A DNA stretch of 64,000 nt from Mesorhizobium sp. J8. Its GTDB lineage: Bacteria; Pseudomonadota; Alphaproteobacteria; Rhizobiales; Rhizobiaceae. Below are positions 7,565 to 15,873 of the stretch, one piece after another. The notes beneath the pieces are model-generated. The model worked only from the letters and a program-made list of their open reading frames with translations. It did no database searches and was not told where the DNA came from. The position numbers were made by a program, and so were the translations under genes. Where the stretch lies: the NCBI RefSeq assembly GCF_016591715.1, contig NZ_AP024109.1:1612001-1676000 (forward strand). The letters are read 5' to 3'. Position 1 is the stretch's first letter. Each line of letters starts with the position of its first letter.

Positions 7565-8034
7565 AGAATTGTTCCTATTCGCTTTCTCGAATCGTCATCC
7601 GCGAACTTGGGCCGTCTCTCCGCCAGATCGGCCGCCTACAGGTGGGCTGATCTCTAGGCTCACGGTGGAAATGCGTGACGCACCAGTCGTGGTCTGCCTT
7701 GACAGCCGTCCACCCAGGTCAATGTGTTCGAGTTAAACATTGGACTGTCTTCCCGCCATTTGAGCGAGCGGGACATGGAAACGTCGAGGGTTAGCGGCTC
7801 ACCTGAGATGCCCACGCAAGCTCGTTGCGCTGGTCATTGAGAACATCAGAAAGATCAAGAACGGCTCGATCTCATGCTCGCTCAGGACGTGGGGCGTTCG
7901 CGACGGCTAGCCGCGGCCACGCAACCATATCAAAGTGCCCGCCACTCCCGCACGCGCCACAACGTGCCGCCTTCATCGGGCGAAACATAGAAGGCGCAGA
8001 CATAAGGAGCCTGGCCAAGATGACAGTGCCGATG
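7565..8034. other. Gene-free interval after the second qseC
   Basis: Apart from the inverted 12-mer at 7571-7582 I see no gene, hairpin or repeat here. Open frames on the plus strand from 7825 onward are antisense to the FAD oxidoreductase and lack gene-like features. Confidence 0.4.
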
Positions 8035-9372
8035 CTATTCGCGCCCGGCCCGCCACTCCCGCAGTGCCAGGTTGAACCGAGCCCCCACTTCGACAAGCGG
8101 CCTTGGCGGCAACTTTTGCGGCTTGTCGAATGCTTGGAAAATTTCCCCGAGCGCAGACCGGTGACCGACGACGAGGTCCGCAGTTGCGATGCCCGCGGCC
8201 GTGGCCTTGGTGCCTCCTATGCCGTTGCACACGCAGGCGCAGAAAATACGGTCTTCCAACTCGCCGAACAGCGGCACCGTGTTCCAGGTGAGGGCCATGG
8301 CGCCCGCCCAGCGGAACTGGAATTTCAGATGTCGAAGTTCAGGAAAGCGGTCGGTGAACTTGCGATCGTGAAGTTTGCTCGCGCCTTTCATCGAGCTCGC
8401 ACCAACTTCGATGCTGGGGATGTAGCTATAACGCGATCGGATGAGGATCCTGTCCCCTCCAGCCCCGTTGATCCGTCTCACCGTCGTGCCCATCGGCGCT
8501 GCCGGCGTTGCTCCCCATTTCCTCAGCCCGCCCAGGACCGTTGGATCAAACGGCTCGGTCAACGATGCGTAAGTGAAGACATGTAGAAGTTCTCCGCTTC
8601 CGAAACCGAAGCTTTCAGCATGGCCGTTCGTCGCCAGGATCACCTTGTCGGCTCTGATCTCGCCCTTTGGCGTCTTCACAATGCAGCCGGTCGGGGAGGT
8701 TTCGATGGACAGTGCGGGCGTCCGTTCGAATATCTTGACGGACGATCCTTCAAAGAAGTCGGCGATGCCCCTCACCAGCGCAACCGGTTGGATCATGACA
8801 GCACCTGGAGTAAAGAGGCCCGATTTGAACGAACGCGTGCCCGTCACGTCGGCGATCGCGGCCGCGTCAAGGAGCTGATGCGGTTCGCCCAATGCCTTCA
8901 GCTTGGAAGAATATGTCGTCAGATGTTCCTTACCGGCATCGGTTATGGCCACGCTGTACTTGCCGCTGGGATCGAAGACATCCTTGTCCCAGCCATTCGT
9001 GTTTGCCAGCCGCGCGTAGAGCTGGATGGCGCTTCGCGCCACCATTATCTCGTTACGGCTCTTAGTGGCGGCGTCTACCCCGAAATTGCCCGACGATATG
9101 TCGTGCGGTAGGTCGATAAGGAAACCGGAGTTACGGCCACTGGCACCATTGCCGACGACATCAGCATCGATGACCGCCACGGAAAGGCCCGGATCGAGCT
9201 CAGTCAGTCTTGTCGCCGCGGCCAATCCGGCGAAGCCGGCGCCGATAACGACCACATCGGCCGTGATGGCGCGATCGAGCTCAGGCGTCGGCGTCCTCGG
9301 AGGAAGCAGCGCCGCCCAGCCTGGTTCCACACCATGCGCCGGCAGCCGGCGGGCGCGAAAAGTCTTGGTCAT
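8035..9372 (-). CDS. FAD-dependent amine/amino-acid oxidoreductase (DAO family, PuuB-like)
   Basis: A 445-residue protein from ATG 9372, two bases after the stop of the upstream DapA-like gene, so it is the last gene of a three-gene operon. The N-terminus has an extended arm, then the ADP-binding strand VVVIGAGFAGLAAATRL (about residues 38-54), then NGASGRNSGF, typical of DAO-family flavoproteins such as gamma-glutamylputrescine oxidase. The C-terminus holds the second FAD contact (CNGIGGTKATAAG). It would oxidise a secondary or primary amine or D-amino acid, feeding an aldehyde or imine to the aldehyde dehydrogenase encoded upstream. The substrate is not evident; polyamine conjugates and (hydroxy)proline derivatives are the main options. 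Confidence 0.82.
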   Translation of the reverse strand: MTKTFRARRLPAHGVEPGWAALLPPRTPTPELDRAITADVVVIGAGFAGLAAATRLTELDPGLSVAVIDADVVGNGASGRNSGFLIDLPHDISSGNFGVDAATKSRNEIMVARSAIQLYARLANTNGWDKDVFDPSGKYSVAITDAGKEHLTTYSSKLKALGEPHQLLDAAAIADVTGTRSFKSGLFTPGAVMIQPVALVRGIADFFEGSSVKIFERTPALSIETSPTGCIVKTPKGEIRADKVILATNGHAESFGFGSGELLHVFTYASLTEPFDPTVLGGLRKWGATPAAPMGTTVRRINGAGGDRILIRSRYSYIPSIEVGASSMKGASKLHDRKFTDRFPELRHLKFQFRWAGAMALTWNTVPLFGELEDRIFCACVCNGIGGTKATAAGIATADLVVGHRSALGEIFQAFDKPQKLPPRPLVEVGARFNLALREWRAGRE

Positions 9373-9374
9373 CG

Positions 9375-10262
9375 TCACAAGGTTTCTTGCGCAACCAGAC
9401 CGGCCAGAGCGTTTCGAAGCGCCGCGATCCGATCCGAGGACAACGATCCGAACGGTTTTCGCGCCACGCCGCAGCCATAGCCGGTGAGCTCCGCCGCCGC
9501 ATACACATGCTGGACGTAGTCCCCCTCCCAAAGCAGAGACATGAGCGGTTCGAGCTTGCGCCAGATCGATTGGACATCGTCCCATCTTTTTTCTCTGGCA
9601 GCCCTGGTGATCGCAACGCAGGTCCGGGGTGCTATGTTGGCGCCACCCCAAATCAATCCGGAGCAACCTGCAAGCAGGGAGAAAGGAACGAGCGGATCGG
9701 CTCCGTTTATAACACCGAGACCGGTGCCGATCAGTCTGACTTGGGAGATCAGGTCGCCACTGCTGTCCTTAACGGCCTGGAACTCGGGCAAGTCGCAAAG
9801 CATCCGCAACAGGCTGGGCGTAATCCGCACGCCAACGGCCTGCGGCACGTTATATCCGATAATCGGCAGTCCTACCTTTGCGACATCAGCGTAAAATGCA
9901 AAGATGCTGCCGTCATCCGAGGGACCTTCGAAAAATGGCGGCAGAATCATCACACCATCGGCGCCGACATCCTTGGCGGACTGCGTTCTTGCCACGACGT
10001 CAGCCGTGAGCAATGCCGAAGTCTGAGCGATCACTTTGGCTCGCCCGGCCACCACACGCGCACCGCGCTCGATGACGGATTTCGATTCCTCAGGCGTCAG
10101 ATAGACATGCATGCCTGTGCCGGAGCTGAACACGAAGCCATCGACGCCGGCGGCCAGATAGCGCTCGATAAGATCCTCCAACCGTCCAAAATCGACATGA
10201 CCGCTCGCATTGAATGGGGTCGTGATCGCCAGATTGAGACCAGGAAAAGCAAACGTCGACAT
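9375..10262 (-). CDS. DapA/NanA-family class I aldolase or dehydratase
   Basis: A 295-residue TIM-barrel protein starting at ATG 10262, one base after the aldehyde dehydrogenase stop. The Schiff-base lysine is in FQAVKDSSGD (about residue 165), and the usual GTTGE loop is replaced by GTGMHVYLTPEE, so it is not a housekeeping DapA. Family members cleave, condense or dehydrate 2-oxo acids through a pyruvate-derived Schiff base. With a DAO-family oxidase and an aldehyde dehydrogenase the set resembles the D-hydroxyproline route, where a DapA-family deaminase acts between oxidase and semialdehyde dehydrogenase. That route is an inference only, since the dehydrogenase looks PuuC-like. Confidence 0.8.
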   Translation of the reverse strand: MSTFAFPGLNLAITTPFNASGHVDFGRLEDLIERYLAAGVDGFVFSSGTGMHVYLTPEESKSVIERGARVVAGRAKVIAQTSALLTADVVARTQSAKDVGADGVMILPPFFEGPSDDGSIFAFYADVAKVGLPIIGYNVPQAVGVRITPSLLRMLCDLPEFQAVKDSSGDLISQVRLIGTGLGVINGADPLVPFSLLAGCSGLIWGGANIAPRTCVAITRAAREKRWDDVQSIWRKLEPLMSLLWEGDYVQHVYAAAELTGYGCGVARKPFGSLSSDRIAALRNALAGLVAQETL

Positions 10263-10263
10263 T

Positions 10264-11754
10264 TCAAATCCCTTCGTCGGAGCTCAGATCGACCCAGAGG
10301 GTCTTGGTCTGGCAATACTGATCGTGCGCGTGGATGGACTTGTCCCGGCCACCAAAGCCCGATTGCTTGTAGCCGCCGAATGGCGTGGCGGCGTCTCCCT
10401 CTCCGTAGCAGTTGACCGTGACCGTACCTGCCCTGATCGCGCGCGCGGCTCGAAGCGCCCTCGTGCCATCGCCGGTGAAAACTGAGGCCGCAAGGCCATA
10501 TTCGGTCTGATTTGCGAGCGAGACTGCTTCTGCAAGCGAATCCACCGGAATTACAGAGAGGATCGGCCCGAAAATCTCTTCGCGAATATGTTTACCCCAG
10601 TGGCGGGAGAATTCGATAATCGTCGGTTCGATCGTGGTTCCACCGACGATGTTTCCACCAGCGACGATCTTTCCGTCATTCTCCAGATAGCCACTGACCT
10701 TCTCGAAATGAACGGTCGAAACCAATGGACCGATGCGGGTCTCGGGGGCCAGTGGATCGCCGACGATCCAGGTCTTTGCGACCTCCGCCAGCTTTTGAAG
10801 CAGCCGGTCCTTCACGGCCCGATGAACAAACAGGCGCGAAATTGCCGAGCAGTTCTGGCCAACGTTCCAGAACGCGCCGTTGCAGACATGAGACGCCACG
10901 GCATCAAGATTGCGAACGTCGTCCATGACGATACAGGGGTTCTTCCCACCCATTTCGAGGACCACTTCCTTCAGGTTGCTCTCTGATGAGTATTTGAGGA
11001 AGCGCCGGCCCGTTTCGGTCGAGCCGGTGAAAGAGACTGCGTCGATATCCGCGTGACGACCGACCGGTTCTCCGACGTCGGGACCATCGCCGGTAACGAC
11101 GTTGAAGACACCAGCCGGGATTCCGGCGTCCAGTGCAAGCTCAGCGACCCGCAATGTCGTCAACGATGTCTCTTCCGCAGGCTTGACCACGACGGTGCAG
11201 CCCGCCGCAAGCGCTGGGCCGATTTTCCAGGCAAGCATGAGAAGCGGGAAGTTCCACGGCAAAACGATGCCCACGACGCCGATCGGCTCGCGCACAATGA
11301 GACCAAGAGAAGAATCGTTTGCCGGTGAGACCTGGTCGTAGATCTTGTCGACGGCTTCGGCATGCCACCTGAGACTGTTGATCGCCTCCGGCACGTCGAT
11401 GTTGATGCAGTCGGTAATAGTCTTGCCGCTGTCAATGCTTTCCATCAGCGCCAATTCGAGTGCATTTTCCTCGATGACGGAGGCCAACCTCAGAAGTGCC
11501 TGCTTGCGGTTGGCCGGTGTCAGCTTTGACCAGCGACCATCCTCGAAGGCCTGCCGCGCAGCGGCAACCGCTCTGTCAACGTCGGCCGCGGAGCCCGAGG
11601 GGAGGTCAGCCAGAACCTTGCCTGTCGCCGGATTGATGGTGGGATATGTCTTGCCGGAAATGGCGGCGACCGGCTTTCCATTGACGATCATGCTGGTGGG
11701 CAACCTGATGGATTGCGCCTGTGTCTTGTAGTCGACCGTGCCGTGCATTCCCAT
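10264..11754 (-). CDS. NAD(P)-dependent aldehyde dehydrogenase (PuuC-like)
   Basis: A 496-residue ALDH, first gene of the minus-strand operon, start ATG 11754 preceded by a GGAGA site. Features in order: oxyanion Asn in LPWNFPLLM, the nucleotide-binding SFTGSTETG, general-base Glu in LEMGGKNP, catalytic Cys in WNVGQNCSAIS, and the closing EEIFGPI motif. Closest by eye to gamma-glutamyl-gamma-aminobutyraldehyde or aminoaldehyde dehydrogenases. It would oxidise the aldehyde made by the co-transcribed oxidase. Transcription likely starts from the set A promoter at 11988-12045, giving a leader of roughly 225 bases. Confidence 0.88.
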   Translation of the reverse strand: MGMHGTVDYKTQAQSIRLPTSMIVNGKPVAAISGKTYPTINPATGKVLADLPSGSAADVDRAVAAARQAFEDGRWSKLTPANRKQALLRLASVIEENALELALMESIDSGKTITDCINIDVPEAINSLRWHAEAVDKIYDQVSPANDSSLGLIVREPIGVVGIVLPWNFPLLMLAWKIGPALAAGCTVVVKPAEETSLTTLRVAELALDAGIPAGVFNVVTGDGPDVGEPVGRHADIDAVSFTGSTETGRRFLKYSSESNLKEVVLEMGGKNPCIVMDDVRNLDAVASHVCNGAFWNVGQNCSAISRLFVHRAVKDRLLQKLAEVAKTWIVGDPLAPETRIGPLVSTVHFEKVSGYLENDGKIVAGGNIVGGTTIEPTIIEFSRHWGKHIREEIFGPILSVIPVDSLAEAVSLANQTEYGLAASVFTGDGTRALRAARAIRAGTVTVNCYGEGDAATPFGGYKQSGFGGRDKSIHAHDQYCQTKTLWVDLSSDEGI

Positions 11755-11981
11755 TCTCCTCTGGTGTCTTCAGTGAAGACAAAATTTGCCCAGCGTTTGC
11801 TCTCCACGCCAGGTGAGGGCACCGCTTTGAAGTCCGACAGTCAGTCCACCTTGCGGGTCGGTCGTCCCGCGATCGGATAGCCACCTCCCAAGCTGCATCG
11901 GGGCTGCGGATGCAGGCTCAGTCCTCCTCGAACGCCGATGCCGAGCCGATCGGCAAAGCTGGTTCAAGCGAGAGCAACGAG

Positions 11982-11996
11982 GCCTATCCTATAGGC
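11982..11996. promoter_or_regulatory. Palindrome over the -10 of set A promoter copy 1
   Basis: GCCTATCCTATAGGC, 6-bp perfect arms around CCT, covering the -10 and probable start point of the aldehyde dehydrogenase promoter. A relative (CCTATAGCCTATAGG) lies at 12291. This placement suits a repressor operator. The other set A promoters do not have it. Confidence 0.45.
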
Positions 11997-12045
11997 AGCA
12001 GGCACCCTTACTTCAAATGAGTATTAATCGGGGTCGGGATAACCA
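11988..12045 (-). promoter_or_regulatory. Set A promoter, copy 1, driving the aldehyde dehydrogenase operon
   Basis: Read on the minus strand: TGGTTATC (12045-12038), 13 bases, ATACTCATTTGAAG (12024-12011), a 17-base spacer, then TATAGG (11993-11988). TTGAAG fits a -35 box and TATAGG a -10 box. The two upstream blocks recur with 12-13 base spacing at 30841 and 56668, each facing a gene. This looks like an activator site next to a sigma-70 promoter. Confidence 0.7.
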
Positions 12046-12290
12046 GGAGTCATGGAGGTTCGAACGCCTTTGAGCTTGCGTCCACGTCGATAGCGAATGT
12101 CGTGGTCCAGGCATCACCTATTCGCTGCCGGAAGCATCGTGCCACGGGAGGCGGATCGACGAGCGGGGCGACCGGCATGACTGCCGGTCTTCTATTCTAT
12201 TCGTCATTTGCTGCCGGAGAGCTCAATGAATACCGGACGTGCAAATCGCGACCCGGGGCTCGCGATCAGCCCGGCGGGCCCGCCAGTTGC

Positions 12291-12305
12291 CCTATAGCCT
12301 ATAGG
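12291..12305. promoter_or_regulatory. Palindrome CCTATAGCCTATAGG between the ALDH operon and proX
   Basis: Perfect 7-bp arms around a single C, sharing CTATAGG with the palindrome at 11982. It lies in the 917-base divergent region between the ALDH operon and proX, 367 bases before the proX ATG. A shared operator for a dimeric regulator is plausible. No other gene-like content is visible in 12046-12671. Confidence 0.4.
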
Positions 12306-12671
12306 AGCAGGGGAGGCGGGCCGTGTGGCGCCATTCGATGCACTGTTGCGACTGAAAAAGCCAGTCGCCGCCGGTATCCTCCACGTCCGGCCGACCTGAG
12401 CTTCGATTGACCGGCGCCGGTTTATTCAGGTCGAGTACCTTGACACCATGACCTGTCGTTATGGAGGGCGCGCACAAAAACTGATTTGCGCAAGATTGCA
12501 TTATCGCTGAGCATGAGAACGCAAGCACTTCAAGTGCCAGTCTGTCCCTAAGCTTATACCCATGGGGTGCCGTTGCTTGGGAGGCGGGCCAGGACTCCGA
12601 CAAAGCAACCAGTCGGAGGAAAAAAGAAAGAGTGCCCCGTGCATGGCGCCCGAGGATCTAGGGAGAACGAA

Positions 12672-13649
12672 ATGAAATTCAAGATTGCCGTTGCAGCGCT
12701 CGCGATAATGGCCAGTGGTACCTTGTCGGCCGCCGCCGAACAGGTGAAGTATGGTTGGATCGGTGGCGTCAACGAGGAACTCTTCCAGGGATATGTCGTC
12801 AGGGATGGTCTGCGACAGCTGGGATTCGACGTCGAAGAGCAGCCCGAGCAGGTCCAGGTCACACTTGCCTATACAGCGGTAGCCTCCGGCGACCTGCAGT
12901 TTTATCCGGCGTTTTGGACGCCGCTGCACGATGCCTTCTGGAAGGGCGCCGGCGGCGCCGACAAGCTGATGCCGGTCGGCACGCTCGTGCATGGCGACAT
13001 CCAGGGATATCTGATCGACAAGAAGACGGCCGATGCGACCGGCATCAAATATCTCGAGGACCTGAAGGATCCGGAAAAAGCCAAGCTGTTCGATATCGAC
13101 GGCAACGGCAAGGCGGATCTGTTTGGCTGCGACCCGGGTTGGGGCTGCGAACGCATGATCGAGCATCACCTGGATGCATACGGCTTGCGCGACACCGTCG
13201 AGCACAAGCAGGGCGGCTATTTCGCGATCATGGCCGATGCGATCCAGCGCATCAAGGACGGCAAGCCAACGCTCTATTATACTTGGATCCCCGGCTGGAT
13301 ATCCGGCGTCCTGCTCCCAGGAAAGGACGTCACATGGCTGAACGTCAAGACGACCTCGCTTCCTGATGGTCAGACCGGCAGCACCGAAATCAAGGGCCTC
13401 GGCAACCTCGGCTTCCCGGTCAACGACACGAAGGTGATGGCGAACACCGAATGGCTGAAAGCCAATCCCTCGGCAAAGAAGTTTCTGGAGGAGCTCTCCA
13501 TCCCGGTGAAGGATGTCACCGCCGAGAACAAGCTGATCTACGAGGGAGAGAAAAATCCCGATCAGATCGCCAAGCATGCCACGGACTGGATAGCTGCCCA
13601 CAAGGCCCAGTGGGACAAGTGGATTGCCGACGCCAAGGCCGCGAAGTGA
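12672..13649 (+). CDS. proX: Glycine-betaine/proline-type ABC substrate-binding protein (ProX/OpuAC family)
   Basis: A 325-residue periplasmic protein. ATG 12672 follows an AGGGAGAACG site and opens a Sec signal peptide (MKFKIAVAALAIMASGTLS, cleavage near AAAE-Q). The mature protein has the OpuAC layout with tryptophans and aromatic residues expected of the quaternary-ammonium box (for example PAFWTPLHDAFW and YYTWIPGWISG). It should capture glycine betaine, proline betaine or a similar compound. No permease or ATPase gene adjoins it; a strong hairpin follows immediately. The matching ProW and ProV are about 22 kb away, so the uptake system is split. Confidence 0.85.
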   Translation: MKFKIAVAALAIMASGTLSAAAEQVKYGWIGGVNEELFQGYVVRDGLRQLGFDVEEQPEQVQVTLAYTAVASGDLQFYPAFWTPLHDAFWKGAGGADKLMPVGTLVHGDIQGYLIDKKTADATGIKYLEDLKDPEKAKLFDIDGNGKADLFGCDPGWGCERMIEHHLDAYGLRDTVEHKQGGYFAIMADAIQRIKDGKPTLYYTWIPGWISGVLLPGKDVTWLNVKTTSLPDGQTGSTEIKGLGNLGFPVNDTKVMANTEWLKANPSAKKFLEELSIPVKDVTAENKLIYEGEKNPDQIAKHATDWIAAHKAQWDKWIADAKAAK

Positions 13650-13656
13650 CGCGATA

Positions 13657-13690
13657 AGAGGAGGGTCGAGCGCTCGCCCGACCCTCCTCT
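13657..13690 (+). terminator. Strong hairpin after proX, probable terminator
   Basis: Perfect 12-bp stem (AGAGGAGGGTCG with CGACCCTCCTCT) and a 10-base loop, starting 8 bases after the proX stop. There is no U-run after it, so termination would rest on stem stability, or it may protect the mRNA 3' end. It suits a monocistronic proX. Confidence 0.6.
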
Positions 13691-13748
13691 CTACTCTCAT
13701 TTGCGCATTTGCGCGAGGCACGCGAGCGCAAACGCAGCGCCACATGCC

Positions 13749-13838
13749 TCAGCGCCGATAGACTTCCCGCATCAGTTGGCGGGCGCCGGATAGCAAGAAA
13801 AGCAGGCCCCAGACCAGGATGAGGCCGGGCGCCTGCAC
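13749..13838 (-). pseudogene. Relic of a membrane-protein C-terminus
   Basis: The minus-strand frame ending at 13749 finishes with a convincing membrane helix and basic tail (LILVWGLLFLLSGARQ, then REVYRR), but upstream the frame runs antisense into the SDR gene and has no fold. It looks like the last 30 residues of a lost membrane protein, perhaps a transporter subunit. Family not identified. Confidence 0.25.
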
Positions 13839-13859
13839 CCCGACAGGAGACCGTTTGGA

Positions 13860-14633
13860 ATGAACTATCTGGATAGATTTTCCCTGGCGGGCAAACGCGC
13901 CTTTGTCACCGGCGGCGCTCGCGGGATCGGTCTGGAAATCTGTCGGGCTCTCGGACAAGCGGGTGCGGCCATTGTTCTGGCCGATCTGGGTGAAGAGGCA
14001 GCGCGTTCGGCCGCCGAAGGCCTGGAGCGCGAAGGCCTGGAGGTCTGCTATCGGATCGTCGACGTGACGAAGTCCGCCGATGTCACCGCGCTCGCCGAGG
14101 AGCTTAATGCGCAGCGCGCCGTCGATATCCTGGTCAACAATGCTGGCGTCGGCCCCAAGGCTGAGGCGCTCGACACTCTCGACGAGGTGTGGTCGAAAAC
14201 GATGAACGTCAACTCGGACGCGCCCTTCTGGTGTTCGCGCGCTTTCGGCCGTCACATGACTGCCCGAGGCTCCGGGAATATCGTCAATATAGGGTCAATG
14301 TGCGGCCTGATCGTAACCCAGCCTCAAAACAATACCTGCTATATCGCGAGCAAGGGCGCGCTTCACATGATGACGAAGTCGCTGGCTTGCGCCTGGGCGA
14401 AATTCAACGTGCGCGTAAACGCGGTCGCACCTGGCTACATAGCCACGGACATGCTCGACCGTTTCAAGACCGACAATGCGGTGTGGTACGACCGCTGGAT
14501 TGAACAAACCCCACTGGGCCGCATGGGTACCCCGCAGGAGATCGCCTCGGCTGTGCTCTATCTCGCAAGCGAGGCTTCGAGCTACTGCACAGGTACGATC
14601 CTGTCGGCCGACGGTGGCTACACGTCATTGTAG
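13860..14633 (+). CDS. Classical SDR-family NAD(P)-dependent dehydrogenase
   Basis: A 257-residue protein from ATG 13860 with a GACAGGAGA site. Motifs: TGGARGIG cofactor loop (about 18-25), NNAG, catalytic Ser in NIGSMCG, Tyr and Lys in CYIASKG, and the C-terminal SADGG. An Asp at the end of strand 2 (LADLG) suggests NAD preference. The type oxidises secondary alcohols or polyols. It leads a row of genes with E1 alpha/beta and a lipoyl protein, so it may make the ketone or acyloin that E1 cleaves. It is similar to the SDR at 29131 next to the other E1 pair (SMCG-IVT block in both), pointing to duplicated modules. Confidence 0.85.
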   Translation: MNYLDRFSLAGKRAFVTGGARGIGLEICRALGQAGAAIVLADLGEEAARSAAEGLEREGLEVCYRIVDVTKSADVTALAEELNAQRAVDILVNNAGVGPKAEALDTLDEVWSKTMNVNSDAPFWCSRAFGRHMTARGSGNIVNIGSMCGLIVTQPQNNTCYIASKGALHMMTKSLACAWAKFNVRVNAVAPGYIATDMLDRFKTDNAVWYDRWIEQTPLGRMGTPQEIASAVLYLASEASSYCTGTILSADGGYTSL

Positions 14634-14651
14634 CCGAGGGAAAGGGCGACA

Positions 14652-14822
14652 ATGTCCCAGCGGGTTGTTTCGTTGATGCCTGCAGCGGGGCTCAAGGCAG
14701 CCGATGCCTCTCAGGCCGAAACTCCAAGGCGATCGACGCCAGATGAAGCCTTCAGACGCTTTGGTGAAATCCATCAAAGACCGTCGTGTCTGGCAGACAA
14801 TGTTCCAGCGGGCGGATGTTAG
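14652..14822 (+). CDS. Possible small ORF between SDR and E1 alpha
   Basis: A 56-codon frame from ATG 14652 to TAG 14822. A GAGGGAAAGGG stretch lies before the ATG and the upstream SDR stop is 18 bases away. It fills most of the gap to the E1 alpha gene. The product is soluble, basic in the middle (TPRRSTPDEAFRRFGEIHQR) and resembles no family I know. It could equally be leader sequence. Confidence 0.3.
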   Translation: MSQRVVSLMPAAGLKAADASQAETPRRSTPDEAFRRFGEIHQRPSCLADNVPAGGC

Positions 14823-14862
14823 AGCGCACGCACACCAACAGGTTCTCGAGCGGAGGTAATTG

Positions 14863-15873
14863 ATGTCGAACATTCTGCCGCCTCAGATGGCACGCAAGAT
14901 GTACGCCGACATGTTTCGGATCCGGCAGTTCGACATCAAGGTGGTCGAGCTTGTCGACGATGATCTCATTCCCGGCAGCTGTCACGAATATTGCGGGCAG
15001 GAAGCCGTCGCGGTCGGGGTCTGCAGCGCACTGACGAAAAAGGACATTCTGACGAGCACCCATAGAGGCCATGGCCATACGCTGGCCAAGGGAGGCGACG
15101 TCGGCAAGATGTTTGCCGAGCTCTTCGGCAAGTCCGCCGGCTACAACAAGGGCCGCGGCGGTTCCATGCATATTGCCGACTTTTCCCTGGGCATTTTCGG
15201 TGCCAACGGAATCGTGGGAGCGGGGGCTCCAATCGCCTGCGGCGCGGCCCACAAGTTCAAGGCAGCCGGCGAGCCGCATGTCGCGGTGTCTTTTTTCGGC
15301 GACGGGGCCATCAATCAAGGCGTCGTTCACGAAGCGATGAACCTTGCGGCGATCTGGCGCCTGCCGGTCATCTTCGTCTGCGAGAACAACCTTTACGCAA
15401 TGACCACCCCGCTTCGCGACGTGACAATTCTGGAACTTTATGAGCGCGCGCAATCCTATGGGATGGCGAGCACCAAGGTCGATGGCATGGATGTCGGCGC
15501 CGTATTCGATACCACCTTCTCCGCTGTCGAGCGCGCACGCGCCGGTGGGGGCCCGAGCTTCATTCAATGCGACACCTACAGGTATTTTGGCCATTACTCC
15601 GGCGAACGTCACATGAAGACGACCTACAGAACCCAGCAGGAAATCGATGAGTGGAAGAAACGAGACCCGTTGGATTTTTGGGCCGAGCGCCTGATCCAGG
15701 GCTCGATCTGTTCCGCGCAAGACATCGAACGCATGAAGCGGGAAGTCGATGAACAGATTGCCGAGGGCGTGGAGTACGCCAGTCAATGTCCAGCGCCTTC
15801 ACCGCAAGATGCACTGGAGCACATGTACGCCGTCAACTATCCCTATACGCCGGCCCAGGGAGCAGAGCAGTGA
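14863..15873 (+). CDS. acoA: Thiamine-diphosphate-dependent 2-oxoacid/acetoin dehydrogenase E1, alpha subunit
   Basis: A 336-residue protein; ATG 14863 follows a perfect GGAGGT site. The thiamine-diphosphate motif is GDG (146-148) with NN at 175-176, 26 residues between. HRGHGH (about 67-72) and GRGGSMH (98-103) are the phosphorylation-loop-like segments of the AcoA/PdhA group. It pairs with the beta subunit, which overlaps its stop. E1 decarboxylates a 2-oxo acid or cleaves an acyloin and transfers the acyl group to lipoamide. The size and lack of a transit-type N-terminus favour acetoin-type E1 over pyruvate dehydrogenase. A stand-alone lipoyl protein follows the beta subunit, but no E2 acyltransferase or E3 is encoded. 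Confidence 0.85.
   Translation: MSNILPPQMARKMYADMFRIRQFDIKVVELVDDDLIPGSCHEYCGQEAVAVGVCSALTKKDILTSTHRGHGHTLAKGGDVGKMFAELFGKSAGYNKGRGGSMHIADFSLGIFGANGIVGAGAPIACGAAHKFKAAGEPHVAVSFFGDGAINQGVVHEAMNLAAIWRLPVIFVCENNLYAMTTPLRDVTILELYERAQSYGMASTKVDGMDVGAVFDTTFSAVERARAGGGPSFIQCDTYRYFGHYSGERHMKTTYRTQQEIDEWKKRDPLDFWAERLIQGSICSAQDIERMKREVDEQIAEGVEYASQCPAPSPQDALEHMYAVNYPYTPAQGAEQ

Noticed and set aside
12501..13745. 414-codon open frame on the minus strand
   Set aside because: Antisense to proX, which has a signal peptide, family motifs and a good ribosome site.
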